Counted from the first letter of the stretch, positions 51,528 through 59,922 are shown. The stretch: 64,000 bases of DNA from Acidobacteriota bacterium (GCA_013289855.1 JABCZD010000001.1:509027-573026), one strand, 5' to 3'. Made by a program: numbers and translations. The notes: generated by a model not told the origin, from the letters alone.

Positions 51528-53078
51528 ATGACTATTGCCCTAAGCGGCAACGAACTTACGTTTGAACAGTTGTACGCGGTAGCCACTGGCGGCGAATTGG
51601 TATCGCTGGCGCCGCTAGCGGTGGAACACATGACCGCATCACGAACGGTCGTGGAGCGGTTGGTCGCCTCGGGCGCCACGGCTTATGGAATTAACACTGG
51701 CTTTGGCAAGCTCGCGTCGGTGCGCATTTCCACGGAGCAGGTGAAACAGTTACAGGTGAATTTGGTGCGTTCGCATGTATGCGGCGTAGGAACTGCGCTC
51801 AGTGAAACCGAATCTCGCGCGATGATGCTACTGCGCGCTAATGCGCTGGCCAAGGGATTGAGCGGCGTGCGTCCCATCGTGGTGGAGACGCTGTGCGCAA
51901 TGTTAAACGCGCAGGTGCATCCCATAATCCCTTCGCAAGGGTCCGTGGGGGCGTCCGGCGATCTCGCTCCGTTGGCGCACCTCGCAGCCGTAGCGATTGG
52001 CGAAGGTCGTGCGACGTATCAAGGAAGGATCATGCCTGGCGGCGAGGCGATGCAGCGCGCGGGCATTGCGCCTCTGGAGCTGCAAGCCAAGGAAGGCCTC
52101 TCGCTGCTAAACGGCACGCAAGGCATGCTGGCGCTGTTGAGCCTGGCGCTGGCGGAGGCGGATATTCTCACAGATACGGCCGATGTGGCCGCAGCGCTTT
52201 CCCTCGATGCGCTGCGCGGCAGCCCGGGAGCGTTTGATGCGCGCATCATGCACGCCCGCGCGTACGCCGGAGCGGCGCGAACCGCGCGGCACCTGGCGCA
52301 ATTGAACGAGGGTAGCCAGATTCGCGAATCGCATCGCTCGTCGGAAAAAGATTCTCGAGTGCAGGATGCTTATAGTTTGCGCTGCACGCCGCAAGTGCAT
52401 GGCGCGGTGCGCGATTCGCTGGCGCAAGCACGGGAAATGGCCGCTGTAGAGCTTAACAGCGCCACGGACAATCCCCTGGTGTTTGTGCGCGAAACTTACG
52501 GCAGCGTCGGCAACACCAACAAGTTTGGGGGCGACATCATCAGCGGCGGAAATTTTCACGGCCAGCCGTTGGCTATGGCGGCGGATCAGGTGGCGATTGC
52601 CATCGCCACGCTCGGTGGTATATCCGAGCGGCGCATCGAGCAGATGACCAATCCCCTGACCAGTTTGTTGCCCGCATTTCTCACGCCGGAGCCAGGACTA
52701 AACTCCGGGTTCATGATCGCGCAGGTCACCGCTGCGGCGCTCACCAGCGAAAATAAAGCGCTGGCCACGCCGCACTCGGTTGATTCGATTTCCACTTCGG
52801 GCAATCAAGAAGATTACGTTTCGATGGGCATGAGCGGAGCGCGTCGGCTGTCGCGGATGCTGGATAACCTGCGGAATATCCTGGCGATTGAACTGCTCTG
52901 CGCTTGCCAGGGGATTGATCTGCTGGAGCCGCTAACCACCGGCACGCTGGCGACGCAGGCTCATGATTTGGTACGTGCCAAGTCGGCGAAGCTTGTGGAC
53001 GACCGGCCGCTCGCGGAAGAAATTGCCGCGGTTTCAGCGGTAGTCGAAACGGGCGCGTTTGCGAAATTGTTAGCGTAG
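51528..53078 (+). CDS. hutH: histidine ammonia-lyase
   Basis: 516 residues. Deaminates histidine to trans-urocanate using the MIO cofactor formed from Ala142-Ser143-Gly144 in GSVGASGDLAPLAH. Also seen: the Tyr in TAYGINTGFGKLA, the central SLLNGTQGMLALL, RCTPQVHGAVRD, SATDNPLVF and EDYVSMGMSGARR. GGAAAG lies five bases before the ATG at 51528. Other hut genes (urocanase, imidazolonepropionase) are absent, so the pathway must be completed elsewhere or the enzyme may be a related aromatic ammonia-lyase. The His-specific residues cannot be judged with certainty by eye, but the overall match favours HutH. Confidence 0.92.
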   Translation: MTIALSGNELTFEQLYAVATGGELVSLAPLAVEHMTASRTVVERLVASGATAYGINTGFGKLASVRISTEQVKQLQVNLVRSHVCGVGTALSETESRAMMLLRANALAKGLSGVRPIVVETLCAMLNAQVHPIIPSQGSVGASGDLAPLAHLAAVAIGEGRATYQGRIMPGGEAMQRAGIAPLELQAKEGLSLLNGTQGMLALLSLALAEADILTDTADVAAALSLDALRGSPGAFDARIMHARAYAGAARTARHLAQLNEGSQIRESHRSSEKDSRVQDAYSLRCTPQVHGAVRDSLAQAREMAAVELNSATDNPLVFVRETYGSVGNTNKFGGDIISGGNFHGQPLAMAADQVAIAIATLGGISERRIEQMTNPLTSLLPAFLTPEPGLNSGFMIAQVTAAALTSENKALATPHSVDSISTSGNQEDYVSMGMSGARRLSRMLDNLRNILAIELLCACQGIDLLEPLTTGTLATQAHDLVRAKSAKLVDDRPLAEEIAAVSAVVETGAFAKLLA

Positions 53079-53090
53079 CGGGCTTTGGGG

Positions 53091-53110
53091 GCGCAGACTT
53101 CAGTCTGTGC
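53091..53110. repeat. hairpin with TTC loop after hutH
   Basis: GCGCAGACT (53091-53099), TC, AGTCTGTGC (53102-53110): nine pairs with one G-T wobble, 12 bases after the hutH stop. Shares the short TTC-type loop of the other hairpins; candidate terminator. Confidence 0.7.
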
Positions 53111-53130
53111 ACTTGCCGTAAACTAGAAAT

Positions 53131-53274
53131 ATGCAGAAACTTCTGCTTGAACTCGGCGGTCCACTGGTTTTAGCTTTTGTTTTGCTGGCCATCGCCAAAT
53201 TCGTTCGGGGCCTCATTGAGCGCTTCCGCAAACCCGACGCGAACGCCACCGAAGAGGACCAGCACACCGACTGA
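53131..53274 (+). CDS. possible 47-residue single-pass membrane protein
   Basis: Short frame with ATG at 53131. The product has an N-terminal hydrophobic helix (LLLELGGPLVLAFVLLAIAKF), a basic amphipathic turn (VRGLIERFRKP) and an acidic, polar end (DANATEEDQHTD). That order, helix then Arg/Lys, is the usual membrane-protein topology. There is no good Shine-Dalgarno sequence (AAACTAGAAAT), and it lies in the short gap between hutH and the convergent hydrolase. It could be a real small protein or chance. No homologue is claimed. Confidence 0.4.
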   Translation: MQKLLLELGGPLVLAFVLLAIAKFVRGLIERFRKPDANATEEDQHTD

Positions 53275-53285
53275 AGTCCGTGCCA

Positions 53286-54302
53286 CTAAACCAACGAAGA
53301 GCGCAGAAATGTCAGCATACGATAGCCCGCGACGTAACTGAACGGCGCCAACTCCAGCGAATAATGGCCACAATGCAGTTCCACGGTTTTTGGCGACGCG
53401 CCGTGACGGCGCAGCGCCTCCAGCATCTGCGCGGTTAGCGGCGGCAGGAACGTGGGATCGTACTTGCCGTAAACCATGAATGCGTTTTTCCCTGCCCCCA
53501 TACCACGCTCAACGTACGGCATCGGACTGATGGGCGCCCAGAACTCGCGCAGTTCGTCCACGGAGACGTGCTGCCGCAGGCCTTCCCACACGTGATTGGT
53601 GGTCATACCCTGGCTCACGACGTCGGCAAAATAAGTGGAGACATGAAAGAAGCCGCCGGCGCGTAATGCGTCGTCATGCACCAGCGTTATGTAGCCGACG
53701 GACGAACCAATGCTGGTGCCGAGTATTCCAAGCTTGGTAAAGCCGCGCTGCTCGAGCCACCGCAAGCAGCGGCGCGAATCCTGGACCGCTTGGCGATTGG
53801 CCTGCAAAGTCAGCCCGATGTTCGGACCCACCAACTGATCGGCGCGTTCGTGGCCTTTAGCCATGCGGCGATTGTGATAAGGCATGCTCAGCTTGAGCGC
53901 AGTGATGCCCAGGCGTTGCAGCCACAGGCAGAGGCCATCCTGGCCATGCCACTTGGCGTTCCAGTTGGGCAGCACCAGCACGGCGGCATCTTTGCTGCGT
54001 CCCGGAAAAAGCTGCGCGTGCACGGTATCATTCTCCGGCCACAGAGAATGCAGGCTACTGGTAAACGTGAGCACGTTGTCGGCGTCGAGGCGGTAATCGT
54101 CGGCGGGAGTGGTGGCAAACCACTCGCGGCTATTCTCGATGGCCCAGGCGGCGTATTGGCGAACATAGGCGGCCGGGTCGGGTTCGTCCGGGTCGCCGCC
54201 AATGTATTCGAGGCCCCAGTCGAAAGGCTGCACGCGACGATTGTCATCGGTGGACCAGCGGCGGTGTTCGTAGCGGCGGATGCGGCGTTCAAACCAGTTC
54301 AT
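53286..54302 (-). CDS. alpha/beta-hydrolase family protein
   Basis: 338 residues, serine-hydrolase fold. Nucleophile elbow GTSIGSSVG (Ser near 204), a probable acid in MVYGKYDPTFLPP and the catalytic His in LHCGHYSLELAPF complete the triad. The N-terminal 100 residues are charged (MNWFERRIRRYEHRRWSTDD) and not part of the core fold. There is no signal peptide, so it is cytoplasmic. Substrate unknown: the fold covers esterases, lipases, thioesterases and peptidases. Stands alone, convergent with hutH and divergent from the prepilin peptidase. Confidence 0.85.
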   Translation of the reverse strand: MNWFERRIRRYEHRRWSTDDNRRVQPFDWGLEYIGGDPDEPDPAAYVRQYAAWAIENSREWFATTPADDYRLDADNVLTFTSSLHSLWPENDTVHAQLFPGRSKDAAVLVLPNWNAKWHGQDGLCLWLQRLGITALKLSMPYHNRRMAKGHERADQLVGPNIGLTLQANRQAVQDSRRCLRWLEQRGFTKLGILGTSIGSSVGYITLVHDDALRAGGFFHVSTYFADVVSQGMTTNHVWEGLRQHVSVDELREFWAPISPMPYVERGMGAGKNAFMVYGKYDPTFLPPLTAQMLEALRRHGASPKTVELHCGHYSLELAPFSYVAGYRMLTFLRSSLV

Positions 54303-54495
54303 GATTAGGCCAATTACAGTTTACCGTTGCGCGGGCGCCAGCGAAAGGCACGGCGCAAGGTTCGTGTGCACGGTGGCGGGGATCATCCAAGTCGGCGGCC
54401 ATCCAGCTTGCCGGGAATCCGGTGTCGAATGCGCAAACCCCTGTAAATGTTAGGCATGCGACACGCCTGCGGCCGCGTTTCTTGAGGCTCTCGCG

Positions 54496-54512
54496 GGACT
54501 GTGGCACAGTCC
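54496..54512. promoter_or_regulatory. 17-bp near-perfect palindrome at the prepilin peptidase start
   Basis: GGACTGTG, one central G, CACAGTCC: perfect 8-bp arms at 54496-54503 and 54505-54512. It ends four bases before the GTG start codon, where a ribosome site should be and none is seen. Candidate operator or RNA hairpin that controls initiation. Confidence 0.45.
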
Positions 54513-54516
54513 AAAT

Positions 54517-55419
54517 GTGGTCATCTTCTTCTTTTTTCTCTTTGGAATCGTAATCGGCAGCTTCCTGAATGTGTGCATTTCGCGCATTCCGGAAGGGCTT
54601 TCGATTGTTGCGCCGGGGTCGCGGTGTCCGCGCTGCCTGACGCCGATCAAGCCCTATGACAACGTGCCGATCCTGGGCTGGCTGTCGTTGCGCGGCAAAT
54701 GCCGGTCTTGCGCACTTCCTATTTCTCCGATGTATCCCATCATTGAATTGCTTACCGGGCTGCTTTTTGTTGGCTGCTATTTGACGTTTGATATCACCCC
54801 AGCGACGTTCAAATGGCTGTTCTTCGGTTGCCTGATCATTATTCTGGCGGTCACGGATTTGCGCGTGCGCATGCTGCCCGACGCCATCAACTGGCCGGGA
54901 TTTGGCGCCGCGCTAGGCCTGGCCGTATTCATTCCGCCGAACGATGGAACGGCTTCGTTACTGAGCGGGCGCATCTTCCATTACACGCCACCGCAGCCAG
55001 TGCTGGGCGTGGCGGACGCGTTGCTTGGCGCGGCCTTCGGCAGCTTGCTGCTGCTGGGAGCCTCGGCGCTATATAAACTGGTGCGACACCGCGACGGCAT
55101 GGGTATGGGCGACGTGAAGATGATGGCCATGGTTGGAGCGTTCCTGGGAATTCGCGGGGCATTTACGACCATCCTGATCGGCACGCTGCTGGGGAGCGTA
55201 CTGGGCGTCGCGATTGTCGTGGCGCTATACCTGGTGCGATGGAAACGCGACGTTGCGGAGCGCGCCGCACGCCGCGGCCTGGGCAAAGCCGCCGAACTGC
55301 GCTGGGCCATCGTCAGCAAATATCAGTTGCCGCTCGGGACGTTTCTGGGCATCGGCGCGCTGCTGGTGGTATTTTTTGCGCCGACGCCATTGTTTGAACT
55401 CTTACAGCGCCGGCGTTGA
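54517..55419 (+). CDS. prepilin peptidase / type IV leader peptidase with N-methyltransferase domain
   Basis: 300-residue inner-membrane aspartic protease that cleaves and N-methylates type IV prepilins and pseudopilins. Two CxxC pairs (Cys37/Cys40, Cys62/Cys65) form the zinc site of the methyltransferase region. The catalytic aspartates are Asp114 in AVTDLRVRMLPD and Asp199 in GMGMGDVKMMAM. Seven or eight membrane helices are evident. GTG start at 54517; in comparison with PilD the N-terminus is short by about ten residues, and no in-frame alternative exists upstream. It precedes a kinase and sigma-54 regulator, as in PilS/PilR control of pili, but no pilin gene is in the window. Confidence 0.93.
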   Translation: MVIFFFFLFGIVIGSFLNVCISRIPEGLSIVAPGSRCPRCLTPIKPYDNVPILGWLSLRGKCRSCALPISPMYPIIELLTGLLFVGCYLTFDITPATFKWLFFGCLIIILAVTDLRVRMLPDAINWPGFGAALGLAVFIPPNDGTASLLSGRIFHYTPPQPVLGVADALLGAAFGSLLLLGASALYKLVRHRDGMGMGDVKMMAMVGAFLGIRGAFTTILIGTLLGSVLGVAIVVALYLVRWKRDVAERAARRGLGKAAELRWAIVSKYQLPLGTFLGIGALLVVFFAPTPLFELLQRRR

Positions 55420-55452
55420 TCGGAGGCACGCCGCAGCGCAACTCCGTTGACT

Positions 55453-56814
55453 ATGTTCGCCGCACTCCAAATCGAAAACTCGCAGCACATGTGGACCGTG
55501 GCCCTCGGCGGCGGATTTTTGCTGTTCGCCGTTGTCGGCGCGATTTTATACTTGCTGCGCCGTTTTTTTCAGGACACGCGCGCCGAGCACGCCAGCAGCA
55601 CCCTGGCCGCGGCACCGCGCACGGAGAATGCCTCGGCATTTATGGCCGCGTCGATGCAAGGGGTGATTCAAAAACTCCGCGAACAAGAAAGAGAGCTGGA
55701 GCGTTTGCATCGCATCGAGAAGGAGCGCGCCGAGCAAACCGAGCGCCTGAGCGAAGAAGTAACGCGCAACATGCCCGCGGGGTTGCTGGTGGTCAACTCC
55801 ACGGGAATCATTTCCAGCGCGAATCCGGCCGCGGAACACGTGCTCGGTATCCGCGGGCTGGGCTTTCGGCGCTACAGCGAGGCCCTTGACGAAGACTCTG
55901 AACTCACCGCGCTAGTTGCGGAGTGCCTGAAAACCGGCAAGATTTTTCGCCGCGAAGAGGTCAAGCATTCCTCGCCTGGAGGCGAAGCGCGGCGCTTGGG
56001 CGTCACCATTTCACCGATTCGGCGCGACGAAGGAAAAATCAACGGCGCGATCTGTTTGCTGACGGACCTCACCGAACTCGCCGCCCTGCAGCAACAGGTG
56101 CAACTAAAAGAAAATCTCGCCGCCTTGGGAGAGCTCTCCGCGGGCATCGCGCATGAATTCAAGAACGCGCTGGCCACGATTTCTGGTTACGCGCAGTTGA
56201 TTCGCGGGGAAACACCGGAAGGCGAAGCGCACGATTACGCGCAAAACATTCTAGAGCAGACGCGCAACATCACCCACGTGGTTACGGAATTTCTGAAGTA
56301 TGCGCGGCCGCTGGACATCTCAACGGAGACCGTCCCACTGCAGCCCATTGTCGACCGCGTGGTCAGCGAAGTCGGTGAAGCCATGCCCAAGATCCGCATT
56401 CGCAGCGAAGGTCCATTTGGCAGCGTAGCCGGCGACGAGGGCTTGTTGCGGCAGGCATTCCTCAACCTGGCGCGTAATGCCGCCGAAGCGTGCGCCGGCG
56501 CCGCCAATGGCGGGCGAGTACTGATCCGCGGCGAAGCGGTGCGGCAGAACGACAACGGTTTTCAGCGGGTTACGATCTTCGATAATGGCACGGGCATTCC
56601 AGCTGATGTGCGCGAAAAACTGTTCAGGCCGTTTTTCACCACCAAAGCGAGTGGCACTGGACTCGGTCTAGCGGTGGTGCAGAAGATCATTGTGCAGCAC
56701 GGCGGCCAGGTACGGGCGCGCAACCGGACGGAAGGCGGGGCGGCGTTTATCGTTACGCTACCGATGAGCAGCGAGGTCCCGGAAGCGGTAGAATCGAAGC
56801 AGGTGGAAGCTTAG
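55453..56814 (+). CDS. sensor histidine kinase, NtrB/PilS-like with PAS domain
   Basis: 453 residues. One membrane helix (about 15-36), a coiled coil (70-105, KLREQERELERLHRIEKERAEQ), a PAS domain (about 105-215, with MPAGLLVVNSTGIISSANPAAEHVLG), and the phospho-acceptor box GELSAGIAHEFKNALATISG. A HATPase domain follows, with NLARNAAEAC, FDNGTGIP and GTGLGLAVVQKI. ATG at 55453; a TTG two codons earlier is in frame. Followed by a small exported protein and a sigma-54 regulator, almost certainly its partner. The single helix means sensing is probably in the PAS domain or through the membrane. It is not a canonical PilS, which has six helices. Confidence 0.92.
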   Translation: MFAALQIENSQHMWTVALGGGFLLFAVVGAILYLLRRFFQDTRAEHASSTLAAAPRTENASAFMAASMQGVIQKLREQERELERLHRIEKERAEQTERLSEEVTRNMPAGLLVVNSTGIISSANPAAEHVLGIRGLGFRRYSEALDEDSELTALVAECLKTGKIFRREEVKHSSPGGEARRLGVTISPIRRDEGKINGAICLLTDLTELAALQQQVQLKENLAALGELSAGIAHEFKNALATISGYAQLIRGETPEGEAHDYAQNILEQTRNITHVVTEFLKYARPLDISTETVPLQPIVDRVVSEVGEAMPKIRIRSEGPFGSVAGDEGLLRQAFLNLARNAAEACAGAANGGRVLIRGEAVRQNDNGFQRVTIFDNGTGIPADVREKLFRPFFTTKASGTGLGLAVVQKIIVQHGGQVRARNRTEGGAAFIVTLPMSSEVPEAVESKQVEA

Positions 56815-56854
56815 CGTTTTAAGGCACCAGCCCGCTTTAGGAAGGCGTGAGTCT

Positions 56855-57508
56855 ATGGTTGGGAAACGCATACAAAGTTTGGTAACGACGATTGTGCTGA
56901 CGGGCGGCATGGCGGCCGCGGTAGCGGTGATTTTGCCCGGGCGCGCGCAGGCCCAGGATCCGGCACAGAATACCGGCGACAGCGTCGCCGATGCAGCGCG
57001 GAAATCGCGCGAAAACAAGAAAAACGCCCCCAAGGGAACGAAGGTTTACACCGACGACGAGGTGAGCCCGACTCCCGCACCCGGAGCGAGCGCGCAAGCC
57101 GCGGCTCCCGCTGCTGACGGGTCCGCAGCGGCGTCTGGTGATGCTCCGGCAGCATCTGGAAATGGCACCGCAGGCGCGTCCGACCCTAAAAATCCGCAAG
57201 GCAGCGCCGGTACAACTGACAAGGCCGATGAAAAGGCCTGGCGAAAGCGTTTTCAAGCACAGCGAGACAAAATCGCGTTCGCGGAAAAAGAGCTCGACGT
57301 GCTGCAGCGCGAGCAGGACAAAGCGCAGGTGCAGTACTATCCGGATCCGCAAAAGGCGCTAAGCGAAGGCTACACGCGTAAAGACATCAACGACAAAGAC
57401 GTAAAAATCGCGGCCAAAAAAGACGAGATCGCCAAGCTCAAGCAAGGCCTCGACGACATGGAAGATGAGTTGCGCAAGTCTGGCGGCGATCCCGGCTGGG
57501 CCCGCTAA
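56855..57508 (+). CDS. exported Ala-rich coiled-coil protein of unknown function
   Basis: 217 residues. Signal peptide of about 34 residues (MVGKRIQSLVTTIVL..., cleavage likely at AQA-QD). Next is a conserved-looking motif DAARKSRENKKNAPKGTKVYTDDEV (two pieces: residues 47-60 and 61-70) that I recall from acidobacterial secreted proteins. A low-complexity Ala/Ser/Gly/Pro linker follows (72-118). A C-terminal coiled coil (about 125-210: AQRDKIAFAEKELDVLQREQ) ends Gly-Trp-Ala-Arg. AGGAAGG precedes the ATG at 56855. It lies between a kinase and its presumed regulator, so it may be a periplasmic accessory or a target. I do not recognise a function. Confidence 0.8.
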   Translation: MVGKRIQSLVTTIVLTGGMAAAVAVILPGRAQAQDPAQNTGDSVADAARKSRENKKNAPKGTKVYTDDEVSPTPAPGASAQAAAPAADGSAAASGDAPAASGNGTAGASDPKNPQGSAGTTDKADEKAWRKRFQAQRDKIAFAEKELDVLQREQDKAQVQYYPDPQKALSEGYTRKDINDKDVKIAAKKDEIAKLKQGLDDMEDELRKSGGDPGWAR

Positions 57509-57541
57509 ACCGCGTCTCGCACGTTCACTCAACAGATCTTC

Positions 57542-57564
57542 GTAGGGCACGGCATGCCGTGCCC
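57542..57564. repeat. 20-bp palindromic repeat, copy 3
   Basis: GTA then the perfect palindrome GGGCACGGCATGCCGTGCCC at 57545-57564, identical to the copies at 19196 and 37519. Lies between the exported coiled-coil gene and the sigma-54 regulator; it may uncouple them. Confidence 0.9.
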
Positions 57565-57684
57565 CCTTTGAATACCCAGCATCCGCAACACCTCTCCGCG
57601 AGCACGCTTTCCTCGTTCTATCCACCGCACACGCTTGGCACGCCGGACCCTGCCTCGGCATTAAACCGTGGTAGAAACAAAGTG

Positions 57685-59073
57685 ATGGATCCCCTTCTCC
57701 TGGTCGAAGACAAAAACGAGCTGCGCGCCATGCTGCACAAGGCGCTGGAGCGCGCCGGCTACGTGGTGGACGAGGCGCCGGACGGCACGGCGGCGATCCA
57801 GAAGGTGCGCGCGCGGCGCTACCTGGTGGTGATTACCGACCTAAAAATGCCCGGGGCCTCCGGGCTGGACGTGCTGCGCGAAACGAAGCAGGCTGACGCC
57901 ACTATTCCCGTGATTCTGCTCACCGCGTTTGGCTCCGTGGAAGAAGCGGTCACGGCGATGAAGGAAGGGGCTTTTGATTTTCTGCAGAAGCCGGTGGACC
58001 TGGATCATTTGAAATTATTGGTGCAGCGCGCCGCGCAACAGCAAGAGTTGCTGCGGGAAAATCTGCTGCTGCGCGAAGAGTTTGCCACGCGCTATGGATT
58101 TCCGCGCATTGTCGGCGAACACGCCGCGATCCGCGAAGTCAGCCAGCAGATTCAGCGCGTGGCGATTACGGACTCGACGGCATTGCTGCTCGGCGAAAGC
58201 GGCACGGGAAAAGAGCTGTTCGCGCGCGCTATACATCACCTATCGCCGCGCCGCGATCAGGCGTTTGTGGCACTGAATTGCGCGGCCATTCCCGAGACTT
58301 TGGTGGAGAACGAACTTTTCGGCCACGAGCGCGGCGCGTTTACCGGCGCGGCCAACCGCAAAGTCGGAAAGATGGACCTGGCGCACCGCGGCACGCTTTT
58401 TCTAGATGAAATGGGCGACCTGCCGCTGGCCATCCAAGCGAAATTATTGCGCGTGCTTGAGGAACGCCGCTTTGAACGCGTGGGCGGTACGCAATCCGTG
58501 GATGTGGACGTTCGCATCGTGGTGGCCACCAACCGCGACTTGCAAAAATTGGTGGAGCAAAGATTGTTCCGCGAGGATTTATACTTCCGCATCTCCGCCG
58601 TGCCCATGACCATTCCGCCGCTGCGCGACCGCGGCGAAGACGTCCTGCTGCTGGCAAGTCACTTTCTGGAAAAGTTCAGCCGCGAATTTGGCAAGCCTGG
58701 CCTGGAACTAGCGGAAGACGCGCGGGACCGGCTGCTGCACTATCGCTGGCCGGGGAACGTGCGCGAGCTCCAGAACACCCTCGAACGCGCGGTGATCCTG
58801 GCGGACGGCATGAGCATTCGCGCCGACGGCTTGCAGCTCCCGCCGGCCAAGCCGGACGCGGCGATGTTGCCTGTCGGCCTCCTGCCTGAAACATTCCGCT
58901 GGGAAGGCACGCTCGAAGATGTTACCGCGCGCGCGGTAAATCACGTGGAACGCGCCATGCTGGAAGCCACGCTGCGCGATTGCAAGTGGAACAAGACGCG
59001 CGCCGCTGAAGTGCTAGATGTCTCGCCAAAAACACTGCTAGCGAAACTACGCACCGCAGGCCTGGAAGAATAA
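57685..59073 (+). CDS. sigma-54-dependent response regulator, NtrC/PilR-like
   Basis: 462 residues: receiver (1-120, Asp52 in VVITDLKMPG), AAA+ domain with Walker A GESGTGKE, canonical sigma-54 loop GAFTGA and Walker B LFLDEM, arginine-finger region FREDLYFR, and a Fis-type DNA-binding end NKTRAAEVLDVSPKTLLAKL. The ATG at 57685 starts right at the receiver; a longer frame from 57559 is not family-like and includes the region just after the palindrome. Partner of the kinase at 55453. The prepilin peptidase at 54517 is a plausible target by analogy with PilR, although I found no -24/-12 site in front of it. Its stop is 25 bases from the convergent methylase gene, a gap filled by a hairpin. Confidence 0.94.
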   Translation: MDPLLLVEDKNELRAMLHKALERAGYVVDEAPDGTAAIQKVRARRYLVVITDLKMPGASGLDVLRETKQADATIPVILLTAFGSVEEAVTAMKEGAFDFLQKPVDLDHLKLLVQRAAQQQELLRENLLLREEFATRYGFPRIVGEHAAIREVSQQIQRVAITDSTALLLGESGTGKELFARAIHHLSPRRDQAFVALNCAAIPETLVENELFGHERGAFTGAANRKVGKMDLAHRGTLFLDEMGDLPLAIQAKLLRVLEERRFERVGGTQSVDVDVRIVVATNRDLQKLVEQRLFREDLYFRISAVPMTIPPLRDRGEDVLLLASHFLEKFSREFGKPGLELAEDARDRLLHYRWPGNVRELQNTLERAVILADGMSIRADGLQLPPAKPDAAMLPVGLLPETFRWEGTLEDVTARAVNHVERAMLEATLRDCKWNKTRAAEVLDVSPKTLLAKLRTAGLEE

Positions 59074-59074
59074 A

Positions 59075-59098
59075 TGTAGTGGCGGGTCTTCAGACCCG
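59075..59098. terminator. TGTAG-edged hairpin filling the convergent gap (likely bidirectional terminator)
   Basis: TGTAG at 59075-59079, stem CGGGTC (59083-59088), loop TTCA, stem GACCCG (59093-59098). It occupies nearly the whole 25-base gap between the stops of the sigma-54 regulator and the methylase. Placement suggests termination for both genes; no U-run is present. Confidence 0.55.
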
Positions 59099-59920
59099 TT
59101 ACTTTGACTTTCTCTGTGTCCTCTGCGTCCTCTGCGTTAGTTTCTTCCCAAGGTGCAAACACACCGTGCAGAAGGTGTAGGTAGTGAATTCGACCGACGT
59201 GTACCCAACCGACGCCATGAGTGCGGACAACGCGTCCGGGCGCAAAAAACGCGACACCGACTTCGGCAGGTACTTGTACGCCGCGGTATCGCCAGACAAT
59301 AGCCCACCAATCCGCGGCAGTACGTTACAAAAATACCAGCGATATACATCGCCAAAAAAATGGTCCGGCGGTTCAGTAAATTCCAGAATAGCCAGCGTTC
59401 CTCCCGGTTTCAGGACGCGATGAATCTCCCGCAGGCCACTGTCGTAGTTTGCCAAATTGCGAAAGCCGAACGCGGTAGTCACCAGATCAAAGGACGCGTC
59501 GGCAAACGGCAAGCCCAGCGCGTCCGCTTCCAGAAACGGGATGCGCCGTCCACCATTTCCGCTAACCTGCTGCGCGCTTTTTTCGATGGCGCGCACCAGC
59601 ATAGGATGGGCAAAATCCGCGCCAATGATCCGCGCTTTTCCGGGACGTGCTAAAGACAAAGCCAAATCTCCAGTGCCACAGCAAAGATCCAGCACCAATG
59701 CATCGGCGCGATTCAGGATGGGCGCGAGCCTGCGCGTTACGCGGTAGCGCCACACGCGGTCGAGTTCCAGGGACAGCACGTGATTCAGCAGGTCGTAGCG
59801 CGGCGCAATCTGCGTGAACATTTCGCGCACTTTGCTGGAAGCGTCGGATTCACTGGTCGCGCCTTCGGGCAACGTACCAGTTACGGGAAGATCGGCGAAT
59901 TTCGCATCAGTCTCAGGCAT
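59099..59920 (-). CDS. menG: demethylmenaquinone / 2-polyprenyl benzoquinol C-methyltransferase
   Basis: 273 residues, SAM-dependent methylase for the last step of menaquinone synthesis; UbiE is the same family. Seen: VREMFTQIAPRYDLLNHVLS, motif I VLDLCCGTGDLAL, FRNLANYDSGLREIHRVLKPGG and the C-terminal YKYLPKSVSRF, all diagnostic. Acidobacteria use menaquinone, so menG is the better name. The last 12 residues are TQR repeated three times then KSK, encoded by a tandem 9-base repeat (59112-59138). The family normally ends near Leu-Gly-Lys-Lys. The ATG is two bases after the aroB stop, so the two genes are one transcript. Confidence 0.93.
   Translation of the reverse strand: MPETDAKFADLPVTGTLPEGATSESDASSKVREMFTQIAPRYDLLNHVLSLELDRVWRYRVTRRLAPILNRADALVLDLCCGTGDLALSLARPGKARIIGADFAHPMLVRAIEKSAQQVSGNGGRRIPFLEADALGLPFADASFDLVTTAFGFRNLANYDSGLREIHRVLKPGGTLAILEFTEPPDHFFGDVYRWYFCNVLPRIGGLLSGDTAAYKYLPKSVSRFLRPDALSALMASVGYTSVEFTTYTFCTVCLHLGKKLTQRTQRTQRKSK
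59112..59138 (-). repeat. three tandem 9-bp units at the 3' end of menG
   Basis: On the plus strand CTCTGTGTC, CTCTGCGTC, CTCTGCGTT follow one another. On the coding strand they give Thr-Gln-Arg three times. Units of this kind are a common dispersed intergenic repeat in environmental genomes as I recall; here they have become coding. Confidence 0.8.
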
Positions 59921-59922
59921 GT

